A stretch of DNA of 64,000 nucleotides, taken from Lasiodiplodia sp. COLG20 (taxonomy: Eukaryota; Ascomycota; Dothideomycetes; Botryosphaeriales; Botryosphaeriaceae). Each line of letters begins with the position of its first letter. The stretch's first letter is position 1. The notes below the pieces were generated by a model. The model had not been told where the DNA came from, did not search any database, and saw only the letters and a list, made by a program, of their open reading frames with translations. Made by a program: the position numbers and the translations under genes. Of this stretch, positions 63,256 through 64,000 are shown piece after piece. The stretch lies in assembly GCA_009801085.1 (NCBI GenBank), contig VNWV01000008.1, positions 186,001 through 250,000 of the forward strand, in the 5' to 3' direction.

Positions 63256-64000
63256 GGCTGTAACTTGACTTCACTGCGACACGAAGAGGTGATGCTGACA
63301 GGCGCGCACTCTCTAGCGAGGAAAACCCCATTCTGCAGCCTTCCTTTTATCGTTCCCAACCTTCCCCTCGCTTCACAGGGTCTCGCAGAGCCTCGGCTAT
63401 CAGCTGCTTTTACTGGGCAATGTTCCTGATTGACACGCCGCATCTGGCGGCCAATGCATGGGGCTCAGCCGGCAAGGATCGGAAAACCTCCCGAACGCCG
63501 CGCTGGGGCGTACCGGCCATGAGCTGATCTGATCCTTTTTCCTGGTGCAATGTTTCAGCTTTCTTTTTTCCCAGCTTGGGCTGGAGAGTAGGGCAATTGC
63601 CTTTTTTGCTTCCTTTTTTTTGCCCGTGCTCTCTGGCATGTTCCGCCCCAATGGCTGGTGCGGAGGCGGCGGAGGCGTCGGCAGGGCCCGCTTAGCGCAT
63701 TGTAGCGAACACGAGGGCTACGACGCTTCTTTTATGCTTCCAGAATGTGTTTTATCTGCTTTTTTGCACATGCTTTACGGGAAATATCTCCGGTCGCACT
63801 TTCCTTTTTGCTGTCGCCAATCGGCACGCTGTCAGCCTTTAATTTTGGAATCGTCTCTACGGAGGCCATCACAATACAGTGCTGACTTCTGCTTTGATTC
63901 CGATTGGTCCCTGGTGTCTTTGCAATTTTGCCCTCGCTTCTCAAGCATGACGGAGTTAATTGCCATGGCTTGCCTGATGGAATTGCAGACACCGCCCGTC
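63256..64000. other. Upstream region of the methyltransferase
   Basis: 745 bp to the window edge, with T-rich tracts around 63530-63620. Open frames at 63400-63651 and 63732-63992 (both -) are short, basic, low-information peptides with no domain. I do not call a gene. Confidence 0.5.

Noticed and set aside
63732..63992. 86-codon - strand frame at the right edge
   Set aside because: No recognisable feature; the composition is unremarkable and the frame is short.
1..64000. CRISPR arrays, rRNA or tRNA genes, and virus-derived genes
   Set aside because: Looked for direct-repeat arrays, tRNA-like cloverleaf landmarks and polymerase or capsid motifs by eye; none was found. Structured RNAs could still be missed without a covariance search.

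Overview
The window is nuclear DNA from a filamentous ascomycete (Pezizomycotina). The evidence is short GT-AG introns (mostly 45-130 nt, often with CTAAC or CTGAC branch-point-like sequences), five heterokaryon-incompatibility (HET) domain genes, a HeLo-NACHT-ankyrin NLR, and Pezizomycotina families such as DUF3433, DUF7730 and LaeA-like methyltransferases. I cannot assign a genus. Exon coordinates were worked out by hand from reading-frame continuity and splice consensus; none has transcript support.

Layout. (1) Left flank, 1-14.6 kb, GC-rich: a secreted GH106-like glycoside hydrolase cut by the window edge (-), an Atos/DUF4210 protein (-), an FYV7-type rRNA-processing protein (+) and a two-unit DUF3433 membrane protein (+). 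(2) Accessory island, about 14.8-57.3 kb, lower GC with long AT-rich spacers: a PD-(D/E)XK-nuclease-like gene (-) head to head with an FTA2-type kinase-like gene (+); a HeLo-like-N/ankyrin gene (-) head to head with HET gene 1 (+); a small hypothetical gene; HET gene 2 (-) head to head with a nucleoside-phosphorylase-domain gene (+); HET gene 3 (-) head to head with AAA ATPase A (+); a DUF7730 gene (-); NmrA-like gene 1 (+); HET gene 4 (-) head to head with AAA ATPase B (+); NmrA-like gene 2 (-), broken by a 481-bp hAT-type MITE and head to head with a HeLo-NACHT-ankyrin NLR (+); NmrA-like gene 3 (-); and HET gene 5 (-). (3) Right flank, 57.8-64 kb: a glutamine/proline-rich protein with five tandem cysteine modules (-) and an eight-exon LaeA-like methyltransferase (-).

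The central observation is that the island is built from divergent pairs. Four of its five HET genes share a promoter region with a gene carrying another domain typical of fungal NLR-like immunity or non-self recognition (HeLo-like/ankyrin, nucleoside phosphorylase, AAA twice). The HET/AAA pair occurs twice, about 10 kb apart. Two of the divergent promoters carry GCTTGC/GCAAGC inverted repeats. I infer a non-self-recognition or programmed-cell-death island; the sequence alone does not prove that function. No CRISPR array, rRNA or tRNA gene, PKS/NRPS core enzyme or virus-derived gene was seen.
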